Positions 11,848 through 23,340 of a DNA stretch of 64,000 nt are shown here, one piece after another. Position 1 is the first letter of the stretch, and each line of letters opens with the position of its first letter. Source of the stretch: Steromphala cineraria (taxonomy: Eukaryota > Mollusca > Gastropoda > Trochida > Trochidae); assembly GCA_916613615.1 (NCBI GenBank), contig OU744720.1, forward strand, positions 5,993,749 through 6,057,748. Reading direction: 5' to 3'. Both the position numbers and the translations under genes were made by a program. The notes under the pieces are model-generated. The model made no database searches. It was not told the origin of the DNA and worked only from the letters and a program-made list of their open reading frames with translations.

Positions 11848-12050
11848 ATGTCAAAGTCTCGTAATGACCTTGAAATGAAGGTCAAGGTCATGAACCTCTA
11901 GAGGGACCTTGCTCTCATGGTGATGAAGCTATATACAAAAAATGAAAAGAATCAGGTCAATAGTTTTTTAGTTATTCAATTTCATCCGTCGGGACGTACG
12001 TACGTACGGACGGTCGCTGCTCAATACTATATCCCCCGCTTCGCGCTAAA
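11848..12050 (+). repeat. Dispersed repeat with AGGTCA motifs (copy 1)
   Basis: The segment holds TGACCTTGAAATGAAGGTCA followed by AGGTCATGAAC, then GTGATGAAGCTATATACAAA, a GTACGTACGTACGGACGG stretch and ACTATATCCCCCGC. A forward copy lies at 49612-49769 and a reverse copy, split by a transposon, at 50219-50250 plus 51755-51835. TCAAGGTCA matches nuclear-receptor half-sites of the ERR/NR5A type; function is inference. Confidence 0.75.
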
Positions 12051-13215
12051 CGCTCAATGAAATAATTTCAGAAGAACCATCATAGTGCCCTAATTTCTAA
12101 AATACAGTCAGGATTTTAAGACGTTGGAGATATTGAACCCGAAACAATAGTATTTTTATAGCAAGAAGACATATATTCACGAGCATGAAATCACCATCAA
12201 CGCTGTTGACTTCAAATGCTCTATGTTGGAATTGCGTTTTGTACAGGAAGATCATGAACAAACATACCCGATTGCTCAATGGCCTTATACTACTAGTAGC
12301 TGAAATCTCGTAGTAATCGTGTGTAAGGCCCAAGGTTAAAGATTAAGGTCAAGCCCCAACTGTCATCTATACAGAAAAATGACGTAGTACGCAGACATCC
12401 ATGATCAGGACTTTGATGTTTGGGACATCTAATATCAGAAGTACCAATATTGGTCTCTGGCAACGTTCATTTCCTTTGATTTATATCATGACGAATCAAT
12501 GTATTACCTTGTGGATACTGTCCATGATTAGGTACATACAACGAAGTCATCTGGAAAGAAATTGAAGAACAACAGATATAACAAATCAAGAATCGGTTAA
12601 CTGAACGTTGGTGACAAATATCTAGTGATCACTTCAGGAAATGAATCAAGTGTAATGGTTTCCTTGCATGTAATTACCACGGTCCAACGGTTTCAGTCCA
12701 AACAATTTGTTCTTCAAGTGTGGTCACTTGTTTTCAGAATTAATGACATCGTTGCCAAAGTTGGAACCAAGGCTGGTTAAGAACGTAGATGGAGCTATTT
12801 TATAGAATATTGAATATATATATATTTAATACATATTGAATATATTATTTGAATTGTATATGTAAACCTGTTTCAATATGAAATAAGTTCAGACTTTGAT
12901 GAAATTGATAATGTATTAATTCAGATTGACTTTATATACAACTACCATGTACGTATGAGGGGTATGTGGAGGGTGTCATAGGTTATCATTTCAGTCTTAC
13001 TGTTTCGGTACCATGGTAACAAATGATTGAAATTTTTCATAAAACAAGTAAAGCAATTTGTGATCCATTCATAATATCCGACACTTCTCTATAGGTTAAA
13101 AAACACGATTTGTTTGAAGTGTTGGAAATGTCATTGCATAAATATACAAGTTTTTACGTAGACGTAAACGTAATAAAATCATTTGCTTCATAAATAATAG
13201 ATACAAACAATATAA
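12051..13215. other. No gene recognised
   Basis: Sequence without a recognisable coding region. Short AT runs occur near 12814-12845. Confidence 0.45.
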
Positions 13216-13352
13216 GTTGTATGCTTCTCACGAGGGTAATACGGTCTGATGTACCATCTTTGTAGAAATGTTGCCCAAGCCGCAAGGCGAGGGCTGACAT
13301 TTCTGCAAAGATGGTACATCAGACCGTATTACCCGAGGGAGAAGCATACAAC
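13216..13352. mobile_element. ~137 bp hairpin element, TGATGTACCATCTTTG family, copy 1
   Basis: The arms are GTTGTATGCTTCTC and, inward, TACGGTCTGATGTACCATCT, mirrored as AGATGGTACATCAGACCGTA and GAAGCATACAAC. The centre contains CAAGCCGCAAGGCGAGGGC. A shorter copy sits 2.1 kb downstream at 15333-15437. Confidence 0.9.
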
Positions 13353-15023
13353 GTATTTATCTTACCGTCATGACAGAAAAAATACATCAGTTTTAGTTTG
13401 ACTGCCGTTAAACGGATGAGCCATAACTGTATTGACGGCCTTGACCCTTACTGTAAACAAAATGGCGTCAACCAACCCGACTGAAATGTTATGAATCGTG
13501 TTACGTAAAACTACTCGGCTAAACATGTTTAAAAACCTTTTGCTTTTAATTATATAGCGTGTGTAAGTAATGTTATGGGGAATTTGTTTCGAAATAAAAC
13601 ATAGAATGATGAGAAAACAAATTTATAGTTAAACATCACGAAAACAGCTAATCGAACTTATGTGAACTCTGTACATTGCGTGCGTCATTTGGTAACGTCA
13701 TCTTAACGTTATGCGACACCTCTTCCCGGAGAGGAGCTGTTGCTATGGCAGCGGGGTACATTGAATTTGTACACCGTGAGAAGTGAGACTCGAGGGGTAC
13801 ATGAGATAAAACGATTCGATGATCAGCCAATCAAAAACGAGTATTTTACTGTAAGGTAAGATAATGTATTATGTTTTTACAGCTTTTGATGATAATGTAA
13901 ATTAAGTGACTTCATCAGTACATAAAAAATCAGACGCGTATAACACTTTTTAAAAATCAAAGATACCTTTTGTTACTCTAATGCAATATGTCTGTTAGAT
14001 AAAACGTTACATCTCTTATTTGACCTATTTGCGTCCAAGTAAGGCCAAAATACGCAGGCTAAATGTAAATCAGGAAGTCCACATTAAGCACTTAAGTAAC
14101 TGTGCGACAAACTACTTTAATAGCTTTCCAGGAACATTTATCCGGTTTTAACGTTTTCCAGGAAGTATTAAGTTACAACTATTTTGCTGCTCAAGAAACA
14201 AGAAGACTAGAAATTAGTTAAAAACATTCTGTACGTTCTATATTGTCTTTGTATGGCTGCTAATGTATCTGGCTTAATGATATTAATCTCATGAGTTTAC
14301 GTCTTTTCCAAAAACGTCACTGCTATACACACAGGGGCAAAAGAGACGATACCATATAAAATGCATGATACGTTAAGCAACTAGTGTTAGTTACGACTGG
14401 TTATTGTTATGTATTCAAGAGCCAACTGGACTAAGTTTTTAATTTCACAGTTATATCTGTTAACGCTTTTGAAAACCATGTCTTTAAAAAAACGTTGTTA
14501 AGAAATCTCATTAACTAGATGAGATAGTATACAGAACAGCCTTTTTGCTTGTTTTTAACCAATTTACAGACAAAATAAATGAACCAATTCATTTCTATCA
14601 AAATCGTTTACATTGATCTTTAATTGAACAAATTTATACATTTCTTAATTCATTTATTCCACTTCAAAAGATAATGACCAAATATAACATTTATATATAT
14701 TATATATATTATACAATTATGAGTACCATACTTTGATGATTGTGCGTATTCTTCACAATTGATGTGCATATCACAAGGGTTCGTAGTCGCATTTCATTTA
14801 CGACAGGATTTTGTGTTGTACTTGAAAAGTTGGTATCGTTTCTTTGTCCCTAAGTGTAAAGTTACTACTCAGTATCCATTGATGAAATTTAGGACACGAA
14901 TAACTATGATATGTCTTATTAATATCAAATAGTTTTAGCATGTTTTCGCTAGTAGTAAAGCAGTCGGATTGGAAAGCGCCATTTAGCGACAGTTAAATAA
15001 AATTAATATATTTTGCTGAAGTT
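13353..15023. other. No gene recognised
   Basis: AT-rich sequence. The only open frame near this size (13648-13830, minus) has no family motif. An AT microsatellite is at about 14692-14712. Confidence 0.45.
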
Positions 15024-15032
15024 CCTTATGAC

Positions 15033-15302
15033 CATTCTCTCCCCACAGAGGAAGATCAAGTCAAGTTGATACAGCCTCTGTTATAGATTACGCCGAGTTC
15101 GTGATAAAGAAAGGGCGACATCATCATTTTGGTTACTCTTTCCACGAGGAAAGCGTTGTCATTTGATAAAGAAATTCACATGGATTGTGATGCAATTTTT
15201 TCCGCCAGGGGAAACTGCCGGAACCCACGGATTTCGGCGCAATAGAACAGAGGCTGTATCAACAATACATTACTTTTCATCTGCCTCTGTTGGGAGAGAA
15301 TG
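15033..15302. mobile_element. 270 bp MITE with 9-bp target duplication
   Basis: The element starts CATTCTCTCCCCACAGAGG and ends with the near-exact reverse complement. The inverted similarity continues inward through GATACAGCCTCTGTT. It is flanked on both sides by CCTTATGAC (15024-15032 and 15303-15311), a clear 9-bp target duplication. Long imperfect TIRs with a 9-bp duplication are typical of Mutator-like elements, which is the suggested group. A relative lies at 43886-44226. Confidence 0.9.
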
Positions 15303-15332
15303 CCTTATGACATGACGGGAAGATGAATACGT

Positions 15333-15437
15333 GGTATGCTTCTCTCTCGGATAAAACGGTCTGATGTACCATCTTTGTAGAAAGCCCTCACAAAAATGGT
15401 ACATCAGTACGTATTACGCTCGAGAGAAGTATACAAC
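15333..15437. mobile_element. Hairpin element, TGATGTACCATCTTTG family, copy 2
   Basis: Arms share GGTCTGATGTACCATCTTTG and the TATGCTTCTC ends with the hairpin at 13216-13352, but the loop is shorter and the right arm carries more changes. It lies only about 30 bp beyond the MITE at 15033-15302. Confidence 0.85.
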
Positions 15438-18127
15438 TTATAATAGCCAATCAGCATTTTTAACCCAATCACTTCACTAAAAACTGGCAGCATTGCGGAT
15501 CGGAATCCTTCCCTGGTGCAAATGTAATGTACATGACGTGAAGTTAAATGTATCCTTCGTCTGTTTTTCGTAATTCAAGCTTAAAAAGCAAATTATTTAC
15601 TGTTGAATTACAATGTTGTTAGGGACATTTTTTCCTTCTTGGCTAAATTAAATCTCTAATTGTTTGAAGTCATGACAGCAAGGCAGGAAGTGTTTCTCTC
15701 AATAGCGACATTCAATCTTTTAGATTCCTTTTCGTACTAAGCTTTTAACGACTTTTCGAGAATGGGATTCATTTAAACGCGTATAAATCCAAGCCTAAAG
15801 GCTAAGCATCATACACAGTACGAACCAAATATCCATCTCATGTAACATGGCAATTTGTGATTAGTACAAAAAGGACAAATCTCATCGTGACTAATTTGCC
15901 AGGTCGTTAATTGTTTATGGTTCCGCATTTGAAAATATTATTATGGTAATATTTATCAGTATAAGATATGCAAACAAAGAATATCTTAATTGCTGAATGA
16001 TCAATGCATATATACATAGTAAAGGTATAAATAGTGTAGCACCCACCATAGTGTACAGACTTCAACCCCATAATTGAGAGCAAAATTTGGATACAGCATC
16101 AGAGTTGCCATTTACAGTCTAATTCATAGTCAATAAAATGCTTTTCAATCTCTCGAACATTACGTTTCATGTGATTATACTATTAATTTCTAAAATTATT
16201 GAAAGCGTATGATTGCATTACGTTAATGTTCAAGCAGTAGATGATTAAGATCCTTTTCGGGTCCAAAAATACTGATTTGTACTCATAATAACAATCAAAG
16301 AAAGTCGGTCTCGTTTGAAATTATCAGTAGCTTTTGTACAACAATGTTTGACAAATGTATTTATGCTTTGGATGACCATACAAAGCCATATCTAAACAGA
16401 CATATCTAAAGACGAAGACCTGTTCATGTAGTTTACTATATATATATAAATATATATATATATTGAAAAGATATGAAGTCAGAAGTAGAAATAAAGTCGC
16501 AAGCGACGACAAACGGATTCAGCGCTGTATGGTGTTAATGTAATTCACAAAGGTAATGGTTTCAGTCAAAAGCTTCTGGGTAACTCTTTTGTTGATGATT
16601 AACGCAATTTGCAAACATGCAGTTATCAAATGCATTCAAAACGCATGCAGGGTTGACAATATTCAAAGGGCCGTAACTCAATGTAAATGAAATATCTGAT
16701 TTTATTGTTAATTTTTTTTTAAATTTATAGACTTTTGGCTTTCATATGATATATAGAACAATGCGTTATCGTACGTCGTTGATTCACTACGATGTCTTAA
16801 ACATACCCACCGAAACACCACATTTCCAAAATGCAAAGTTTGACCTCTGCTCCTGACCGGAAATGACTGTTCGCGAGCGATTTTATTCTTTTATCGTGAA
16901 GACCTTGCCAATGTCGAGCTCTCATGCAAAAATCATCAAATTCGTCTGGGTGGTTTTTGAGTTATCTGCCCTTGAATTTTACGATTTTTACATTTTGGTC
17001 AACATTGAAAAATCACAACAAGAAACGTTATTAACGTTAGGACTTTGTAGAAGTCAAATTAAGAACTACAATGCTTCAGCTACATTGAGTATAAAGTTCA
17101 GCTCCCTAGTGCAAGTATCTTCAGAGAAGAACATTTTCAAAGGTGGGTGGGGTCAGAAATGGTCAAAAATGCACTAAAAGCAAGATGGCGGCCAAACCAC
17201 GTGACCTACGAATTTTCAATGATTTCGTTTTTTGCAGCATAAAAAAAATCAAGTCTCTAAGTGCATTTTGAAAAAAAAGCCATGTTAAATTTTCGGCTTT
17301 GGATTCGAACTGGACCTTTCATGCACGGAGCGCGTGTCGCTTCCTCTCAACAGAGAAATTTGGCTTTGATAGCATCAGCCGTTTGGTCTGAATCCTGCTC
17401 AGAAAAATCATGGAATAATAATAATGATAAAACAAAAACAAAACAAAAACCACGCCAATAACAATAAGGATTATTAATCCATTTTACTGGCTAGTACTTT
17501 CAGCTCAATTTAGGAGCATCTTCAGGCCATATACATTTGTGTTATCTTTTCAATATATAATACCTGAGAGCTGAACAACAATCTCAAGATTGGGAATTTT
17601 TGGTATGTTTATATATAAATGACATTATGATATAAGACATTTGGCAAGCAAGAAGATGAACCCTTTCAATGGCATATAATTCCCTATAACCGTAACTTTT
17701 GGCCCCGTATAAAATATAAGGTTGTACTTGGGAGTCAATCAATTTGACAAAGATATTTGGTCTAACTACCCCAAAATTTGGTAAGATGGAAGCAATTGAT
17801 AATGGGCCCGGAGTTCACATTGACAAATCACAAATGGCTTTGTAGATGTGGGAAAACTTTTTCCAAAATATTCATAATGATTTACAACAGTCATACATGT
17901 ACGTTCCCTGTTGAAGAATCTTCAATACCTACAGGTTATCAGAATACAAGTAAAACATCACTCATTCTTCTGTGTATCACATAAACAAGAACACAAACAT
18001 TTTGCATGTTATGTTGAATTTACGTCCTCTTATAATTGGTTCCCCTTACATGGCTTCATTTACACAAAATGTTACACAAATACGTTATACCGTTATGTCT
18101 GGGAGATATTGATCATAGATATTATTT
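15438..18127. other. No gene recognised; AT microsatellite inside
   Basis: The longest open frame is 104 codons at 16863-17177, starting in sequence that reads like a repeat and without a known motif. An AT/TATA microsatellite is at 16437-16464. The stretch 17180-17210 contains CAAGATGGCGGCC, a YY1-like string, in isolation. Confidence 0.45.
17282..17352 (-). repeat. Possible tRNA-derived SINE remnant
   Basis: Read on the minus strand, AGTTCGAATCC resembles a B-box, preceded by GCGACACGCGCTCCGTGCAT, which could be an A-box/anticodon-region remnant. There is no proof of a second copy in the window. Confidence 0.22.
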
Positions 18128-18330
18128 ATGTGAATTCACATTAGCTCTATTAGGTTGATAAGATAGAGACTTGTATCATCACTCCTGATCACACTCAATA
18201 TGAACAACCATGGGAGACGAGACGCCAGTATTAAGTGGTTACTATAGCAGATCCAATGAATGGTCTAAGTACTTTCATGAAATGGTTGTATATAATGGTA
18301 TTAAGACATTAGAGCCTGTCGACACAACTT
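18128..18330 (+). repeat. Dispersed repeat, GAATTCACATTAGCTCT family
   Basis: It carries the same blocks as 4033-4215: GTGAATTCACATTAGCTCT at the start, CCATGGGAGACGAGACGC in the middle, then ATAATGGTATTAAGACATTA. After this last block it continues with AGAGCCTG, as in the copies at 27478 and 53619. Confidence 0.72.
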
Positions 18331-20159
18331 GAGCGGAACATTTGACCTTTTCCATTTGCTGAAATGTGCATCAATAATTGGAACAAGGAGTGTTACGAGG
18401 AGATGTAAATATATTTGAATTGAAAAGTCGTGTCAATTTCTCATAAATGTGAGAGCAAATGATTTTGAAGCATTTATAAATAATAATATAAACTCAACCT
18501 TAAATGTAGGTAGAGTGGTTTCAAGAGGCTTTGACGATAAAATGGACAAATTGAACTACTTCCCATGGTCGTAAAAGGTTCATCCCTTCATGATTTGAAG
18601 TATTGTGATGGCATTAATTTATTTACTAAAATGAAAGTGAGAAATAACTATTATGTTAACTATTTCTTGATTCACAGCTACTTTGCATTATATGTTTCTT
18701 AATTCAATCGCATATAGGAAAGAAGGGCGAGTGATATCATCAGGTAAAATGTAATTGCTTTAAGCATCACTTTAACAGAAAATTGTCAAACGTTTATAAA
18801 ATATCCTTAATGTATGAATTTGTAAATAAAACGAAGTAAATAGAAAGATAAGTTTATTTTAGTTTGAAAACGAAAGGGCTTTGTTAATCACGTCATGATT
18901 TTTATCGGGAAAAGTGGAGGTGGTATCAAACCTCGATATACCAAAATTTGTCGAATGGTTTCAATTTATGTAACTTTGTACAGCATGTTGGAATTGATAA
19001 GTATACACATCGATGTTGAACAATATCAACTCATGAGACTTCTCTGACTCTACTTTTTATATGTTAAGTTGTGAGAGACTGAGTTTTCTCAGTTCTATAA
19101 AAGTGTTCTCCGCACTGAGTTTGATATCCCTTGTTCAAGTCAGTGAAAATATCAAAGAGAGGATGACGTCATGTGTACAATGGTTTGACATCACTTCTAC
19201 AATCAACGCGACGTCCTGATACAACTATGGTATGTCGTTGCAAGAAAACTCTCGAGTCATGAATTTTTGGACGTGACACTCGTGACATGGGTAAGGAAGA
19301 TATTTATTCGTAGCTACGCCACTCATGAAATCTCAACTTTACCTATAACACTCGATGGATTAAAACCTGGAATTTGGAAAAATACATTAAGAATCCTTCA
19401 TGTATAGTACCAAGAGACCACTAAAGTAAATGTAAAATACTGCTAATGGCAAAACAACGGAACGTACATACAAGACCACGCAAATATCACATCATGCATT
19501 AACGAGTTCATCTATTACTATCATAATGATAATATGGCTTATCGTGATAATGTCATTCTATGTTAATAAAGCATACACGTTTTGTGACGCTATCATCAAA
19601 GTAGAGGTATTTATTTATTCATATAAATAGAGAATTCATTCAAAGTATGAATCATATGTGTGTTCAATATGAAAAACGGTGATTACACCGTCATATGGTT
19701 CTTCAGTGGTCAATCAAATCATCACAAAAATATGACCCAAGTTGGGTTATTACATTTCTGCGTCTATGAATCTAAGTTACTGAAGATTAAAAAAACTTCA
19801 TATTTATTTTATTTTGACAATTGTGTTGGGTTGATATACATCACATTCCCATAGTGCTTGCTGACGTTTTAGATTTTTCATTACAAGACGTAAATTAATG
19901 TGAAAAAGTATTCTGTTATTCATCAAATGTGCTAAAAATAAGACGTTAACACCTTTACAACCGTAGCCTGATACAAATGGCTTTGGGGCGTTTAAGATAA
20001 CAACGAAAAAGGACATTTGAGAACCCAAGAGCTTTAACGACGTTCTTTTAAGTTAAATTTGGAGTACCAGCGAATGATGATAACTGTCTTGGGAATACAG
20101 TCATATGTAATGTATGGAGTAATCCAAAATAGACTTATTCAAGAAAATCTTGATGATGA
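18331..20159. other. No gene recognised
   Basis: AT-rich sequence without recognised coding or repeat structure. A single TGACGTCA is at 19164-19171. Confidence 0.45.
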
Positions 20160-20703
20160 ATTTCCCGAAAAGAGACCTGTCTGCAGTTTCCCATCAAGAG
20201 GAGAGCTTTATTTTGTTTGTTATGGCAATTGATGAATATATTTTTATCATCAAAAACTGTGTTCCACAGGAGATATCGCTTGTGAAAGATCAAGCGATAT
20301 CTCCTAGGAGATATCGCTTTGACAGTAGATTTTGAACAATGCCCTGTCATCAGCAGGGACATGACATCACAAACGTTTTGCATCATCAGAAATGACGTAA
20401 CAATGGTATGACGTCATAAACACAACAACGTCACAATGCTATGACGTCGTCAAGATGATGACGTCACAATGTTATGACATCACTGGTTAAGGAGTTGGAG
20501 GGCTATGCAGTGTTCAAAGATGTACATTTTTCATGCTTATGTGATGAAAAATGATTTTGGATGATAAATAGAATCTCACCCTCGTGTCTTCTGATATCAA
20601 ATATATCAACACTCGTTGATAAAAGTAAAATATCCTCGGCAAGCCTCGGATATTTGTTACTTTTATCAACTTGTGTTGATATATTTGACATCAGAATACA
20701 CTT
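20160..20703 (+). repeat. CRE-motif/hairpin dispersed repeat (copy 1)
   Basis: In order it contains TTTGACAGTAGATTTTGAA, CCCTGTCATCAGCA, a cluster of TGACGTCA or near-TGACGTCA sites (exact at 20409-20416 and 20459-20466), TTCAAAGATGTACATTTTT and a terminal hairpin (20584-20703). The same order recurs at 49781-50193 and, more decayed, at 45105-45440. At its left, AGGAGATATCGCTT is present three times, two of them forming an exact palindrome at 20292-20319. Confidence 0.85.
20584..20703. repeat. Hairpin, ATATATCAACACTCGTTGAT family, copy 1
   Basis: Left arm GTGTCTTCTGATATCAAATA continues through TATCAACACTCGTTGATAAA. The right arm mirrors it with few mismatches. The centre is TATCCTCGGCAAGCCTCGGA, itself an inverted repeat. 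Confidence 0.9.
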
Positions 20704-20845
20704 GGTTGAGATTCTCTATATATTGCAAAACTAAAACTATCAATTGCAAACATCAAGATTCATTTTTCCTGCAATCATTTAAACATCTAGTTGTTTCGAA
20801 AAATGATGTTTATTTGTTTAAATATTTGAATATTATTTTTTCCTT

Positions 20846-21030
20846 CAAGGGCAGTAGCCCGTTTTAGGGGGAATATAAGTTGATGTCCGTAAAATGAAAA
20901 TAAATGGTTCCAATTGAAATAAAATGTATATTTAACTAAATGAAGCAGAAACAAATCAACTATGCTATGTTTACGTTCACCCATTGGATTCCTTTTCCTA
21001 CATAATATGTATTAAAGGTGCCCATGTCTT
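20846..21030. mobile_element. Truncated copy of the 356 bp TTAA MITE
   Basis: It starts AAGGGCAGTAGCCCGTTTTA and follows GGGGGAATATAAGTTGATGT and ATGGTTCCAATTGAAAT as in the full copy at 2712-3067. Similarity fades near 21030 and the distal inverted repeat is missing. Confidence 0.75.
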
Positions 21031-21848
21031 ATGCCTACCGGGTTCTTATTCAATAAAATTGTCTTCCAGCTCTTTTATGATTAAATCTATTTGACGAGAG
21101 CGGGTCACATGACATAAAAACTTAATAAAAATGTCTGACATAAACCGGTATTGATATACTATTTTTTTCAATATTGACGTGTTGACGTGCGTTACTTTGC
21201 TCATATGTAAGTTTAATTTAGAATATGAAACTGTAAATGCAATGAATTATTCTTTTCCTGATTTGTAAGTGCATCAATCAGTTTTTCACTCCTACATCGA
21301 CCATTCGTCCAACACCTCTTCTTTAGCAGCAAATATCCCTCATCCGTTACATCCGCTCTTATATGCCAGATATTGACTTGTGTATTCATTTATGCCTTAC
21401 AAAAACGTCTAGATTTATTTCATCCTCTGTAGCTTCAGACCTAGTACTTGGTCGTGAAAGAGGGTAACAATGTACACTTGTGGTTGAGTAAAACATAATT
21501 TGGTTAAAATACATGGGTTGACTTGGTATGAAACTGTACACAGACTAGACAAATTGATGGCAATTATACAATTAAAATATTTTGGTTTATTTCTTATAAA
21601 TGAAAGAAGCACATATCTACTTAGTGCCTTACATCAAATACTTCCCAAAACGACTCATGCAAATATGAAAGTTTATTATATTGTACAGAGTGAGATACTC
21701 TATTCCATCAGTGAAATAAACCCTCTATCTGGCGACAGTGGCGATAACCTTTATCGTCACTCTTCTGAGTGGCGATAAGCTCTATCACCACTCGAGTAAC
21801 GTCAAGTTCAAGAGCGTGATATAATGAAACAATGGTCTGATACCCCCT
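21031..21848. other. No gene recognised; small hairpins at the right end
   Basis: The 92-codon open frame at 21500-21778 has no family motif. Near 21733-21785 GTGGCGATAA and its reverse complement occur as paired short hairpins just before the foldback element. Confidence 0.45.
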
Positions 21849-23115
21849 TTACACCAAGCTCGTTCTCAGTACGTTCTTGGATTTTTTTAGAACGTGCTCA
21901 ACCTGTCCGAGAACTGTCTGAGGACGACACGAACGTTGTGGCAACTGTTTACGAACTTTATGAACTGGCTCGGATGTACAAAAAACGGAAGGTGTTTCAG
22001 AACGTTCGACAGGTTGAACGTTCTCCCCGTCCTGAAATTGGACGGAGTACAAACGTACTGAAAACGGGATTGCCGTACTTCGATCTGACTAAGGACGAGT
22101 AAGAACATTGCGCAGTCGGGAATCGATTACAATACGTTTGTGCACAGTATTCACCCCGTCAATTCCGTCCTCAGCCAGGTCTAACTCGTTCTCAGTACGA
22201 CCATAGTCAGTTGTTCATACGTCCTAATAAGTGTAAAATATTGAAAATGTTCTGATTCAGTTTGTAGTGCGTTCTTACACAGTCATAAAAGTTCTAATAA
22301 GGTCCACATTGCGTTCTACTCGTTCTTAGTACGTTTGCACAATTTTTACATAGTTCTTACTACGTTTGCATTTCGGGATGTAAGGACGGGTATAAATACA
22401 CAGTCATGTGTTAATACTTTTATCATTCGGGTTAAAAAGTGATAAAAGAAACATGAACCAAGTTACAGCTCTCATCATGATGAATGTGGATTTCCTACAG
22501 TTTGTGATGGAAGCAGAGAAACAATGTAAATTGTTGTTTGCCTCTGCAACTATGGCTTCTATAGGGCTAGTGGATCTTGGATTTGATTTCCTGTGAACAA
22601 CCTTCCTCTGATCATACTTCTTTTTCTTTGGAGGCATGATGTTTTCACCTTGAAATAGAGAACGTTAATGAGATCGGGCAAGGACGTGATGGGTAATAAA
22701 ACGGGCCAGAACTGGATGATTTTACAATTAAGACGCACTGAGAACGGAACCAGGACGTAGTGAAAACGAAAAGAACTGTCTTAAAACGAGTTGGTCGCAG
22801 CTAAGACGGAATTGTGCGTATCAAGAACGAGATTGGTCTAGTTTAGAACGGATATGACCTGTCTAAGAACGGAATTGAACTGGTTGAAGACGTCCTGAAA
22901 ACTAGGCGAACGGGCATTACTATCCAATCTAAACGTGTTAGAAACTGCCTGCGTATGGGATAAAGACTAGATGACGTGCTGAGAACTGTGTATGGACGAA
23001 CTGGCGTTATATTTGGATAAAATATAAACAATCGTTACTCGTTTCCATCCCGTCCGAGGCCGTTTTGTTTTTAATTTTGGACGGAGTAGGACGTAGTGAG
23101 AACGACCTTGGTGTA
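21849..23115. mobile_element. 1.27 kb foldback element with oriented subterminal motifs
   Basis: The ends are inverted copies: TTACACCAAGCTCGTTCTCA at 21849 and its reverse complement up to 23115. Inside, variants of CGTTCTNAGTACG are frequent. Those in the left half (e.g. 21861, 22189, 22314, 22349) read on the plus strand, while in the right half they appear as the reverse complement (AGAACGGA, ACGTAGTGAGAACG). The motif therefore flips orientation around the central ~250 bp (22400-22650). Open frames at 21824-22102 are translations of this motif and not genes. The superfamily is not recognised and no clear target duplication was found. Confidence 0.75.
22404..22637 (-). CDS. Small open frame in the centre of the foldback element, function unknown
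   Basis: A 77-codon minus-strand frame starts with a lysine-rich MPPKKKKYDQRK, which looks like a nuclear localisation signal, and ends in a hydrophobic segment. An opposite-strand frame of 62 codons overlaps it at 22408-22596. It occupies precisely the non-repetitive centre of the foldback element, so it could be a captured host segment, the residue of a transposase or accessory protein, or chance. I do not recognise a family, and no RNA-processing signals decide the strand. Confidence 0.2.
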   Translation of the reverse strand: MPPKKKKYDQRKVVHRKSNPRSTSPIEAIVAEANNNLHCFSASITNCRKSTFIMMRAVTWFMFLLSLFNPNDKSINT

Positions 23116-23250
23116 ACTCAGGCATGACGTAACGAATTCTCTTATCACGTCACACGGGCTCTTCCAAGCGGTCACCAAACATGAATTTGGATGTTTTTGG
23201 CGTAATTAGAAGGGTTTCGTCATATGATAAACATAATATTTGTCAATTCT

Positions 23251-23340
23251 TAACAACTACCATGATTTTCTCATCTCGTGAGGTAGGAAAGTTAGATATA
23301 ATCTTTCTCTCACTCGATGAGATAAACGTGGTATTAGTCA
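23251..23340. repeat. ~83 bp hairpin
   Basis: TACCATGATTTTCTCATCTC (from 23258) is mirrored by GAGATAAACGTGGTA (to 23333), with GTGAG/CTCAC continuing inward. The arms are about 25 bp with a few mismatches. Confidence 0.65.

Noticed and set aside
16863..17177. 104-codon open frame
   Set aside because: No conserved motif, no splice context, and the sequence reads like an old repeat.
21824..22102. 92-codon open frame and overlapping minus-strand frames as genes
   Set aside because: They are translations of the repeated CGTTCT motif of the foldback element.
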